From assembly GCF_018263925.1 (NCBI RefSeq), contig NZ_JAEVHF010000027.1, forward strand, positions 1-54,671: a DNA stretch of 54,671 nt; not shown here. Direction: 5' to 3'. This stretch comes from Kistimonas asteriae. GTDB taxonomy: Bacteria; Pseudomonadota; Gammaproteobacteria; Pseudomonadales; Endozoicomonadaceae. Below are more model-generated notes on this DNA. The model made no database searches and was not told the origin of the DNA. It saw only the letters and a program-made list of their open reading frames with translations. Positions within the stretch are counted from its first letter, which is position 1.

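Overview
The window looks like a chromosomal segment of a marine, host-associated gammaproteobacterium, most likely an Endozoicomonas-type member of the Oceanospirillales. The reasons are a conserved housekeeping backbone in the same order as I remember from Pseudomonas (mrcB, small lipoprotein, yqcC, DUF4124, ilvI, ilvH, ilvC, pssA, msrP, msrQ, rRNA operon), moderate GC, and several AT-rich genes with eukaryote-like domains. The genus is an inference from gene content; no 16S sequence is in the window.

Layout. Bases 1-453 hold the promoters and leader of an rRNA operon on the minus strand; its 16S gene should begin just left of base 1. Bases 450-3057 carry msrQ, msrP and pssA (minus strand). 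A PLP enzyme (plus) and an aldehyde dehydrogenase (minus) sit at 3235-6601, between pssA and ilvC. Bases 6709-10030 are the ilvI-ilvH-ilvC branched-chain amino acid block, read from a promoter near 10450 through a leader of about 390 bases. Bases 10612-15180 hold a DUF4124 protein, yqcC, a lipoprotein, mrcB, a small secreted protein and a stand-alone TfoX C-terminal domain. Bases 15289-15450 look like a Fur-controlled small RNA. Bases 19355-23019 are the pstSCAB phosphate transporter with a Pho box. Bases 25566-27482 are uup.

Interleaved with these core genes are candidate host-directed proteins: an ankyrin protein with a duplicated beta module (15597-17624), a short membrane protein with two PPxY motifs (18571-19230), and a SET-domain methyltransferase with two nuclear-localisation-like basic clusters (23203-25425).

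The right half (27610 to beyond 54671) is a single minus-strand reading frame of more than 9,000 codons that is still open at the window edge. It encodes a giant type I-secreted RTX adhesin. It has about 29 VCBS-type repeats of 104 residues (312 bp), many cadherin-like modules, and an unusual set of candidate ligand-binding domains: two discoidin-like, one LamG, one seven-bladed propeller, two reelin-like jelly rolls, five copies of a module I cannot name, one L-type lectin-like domain, and, next to the RTX secretion tail, a domain that resembles the eukaryotic F-box-associated (FBA) glycan-binding domain. The picture is of a bacterium that binds and manipulates animal cells while living under iron and phosphate limitation.
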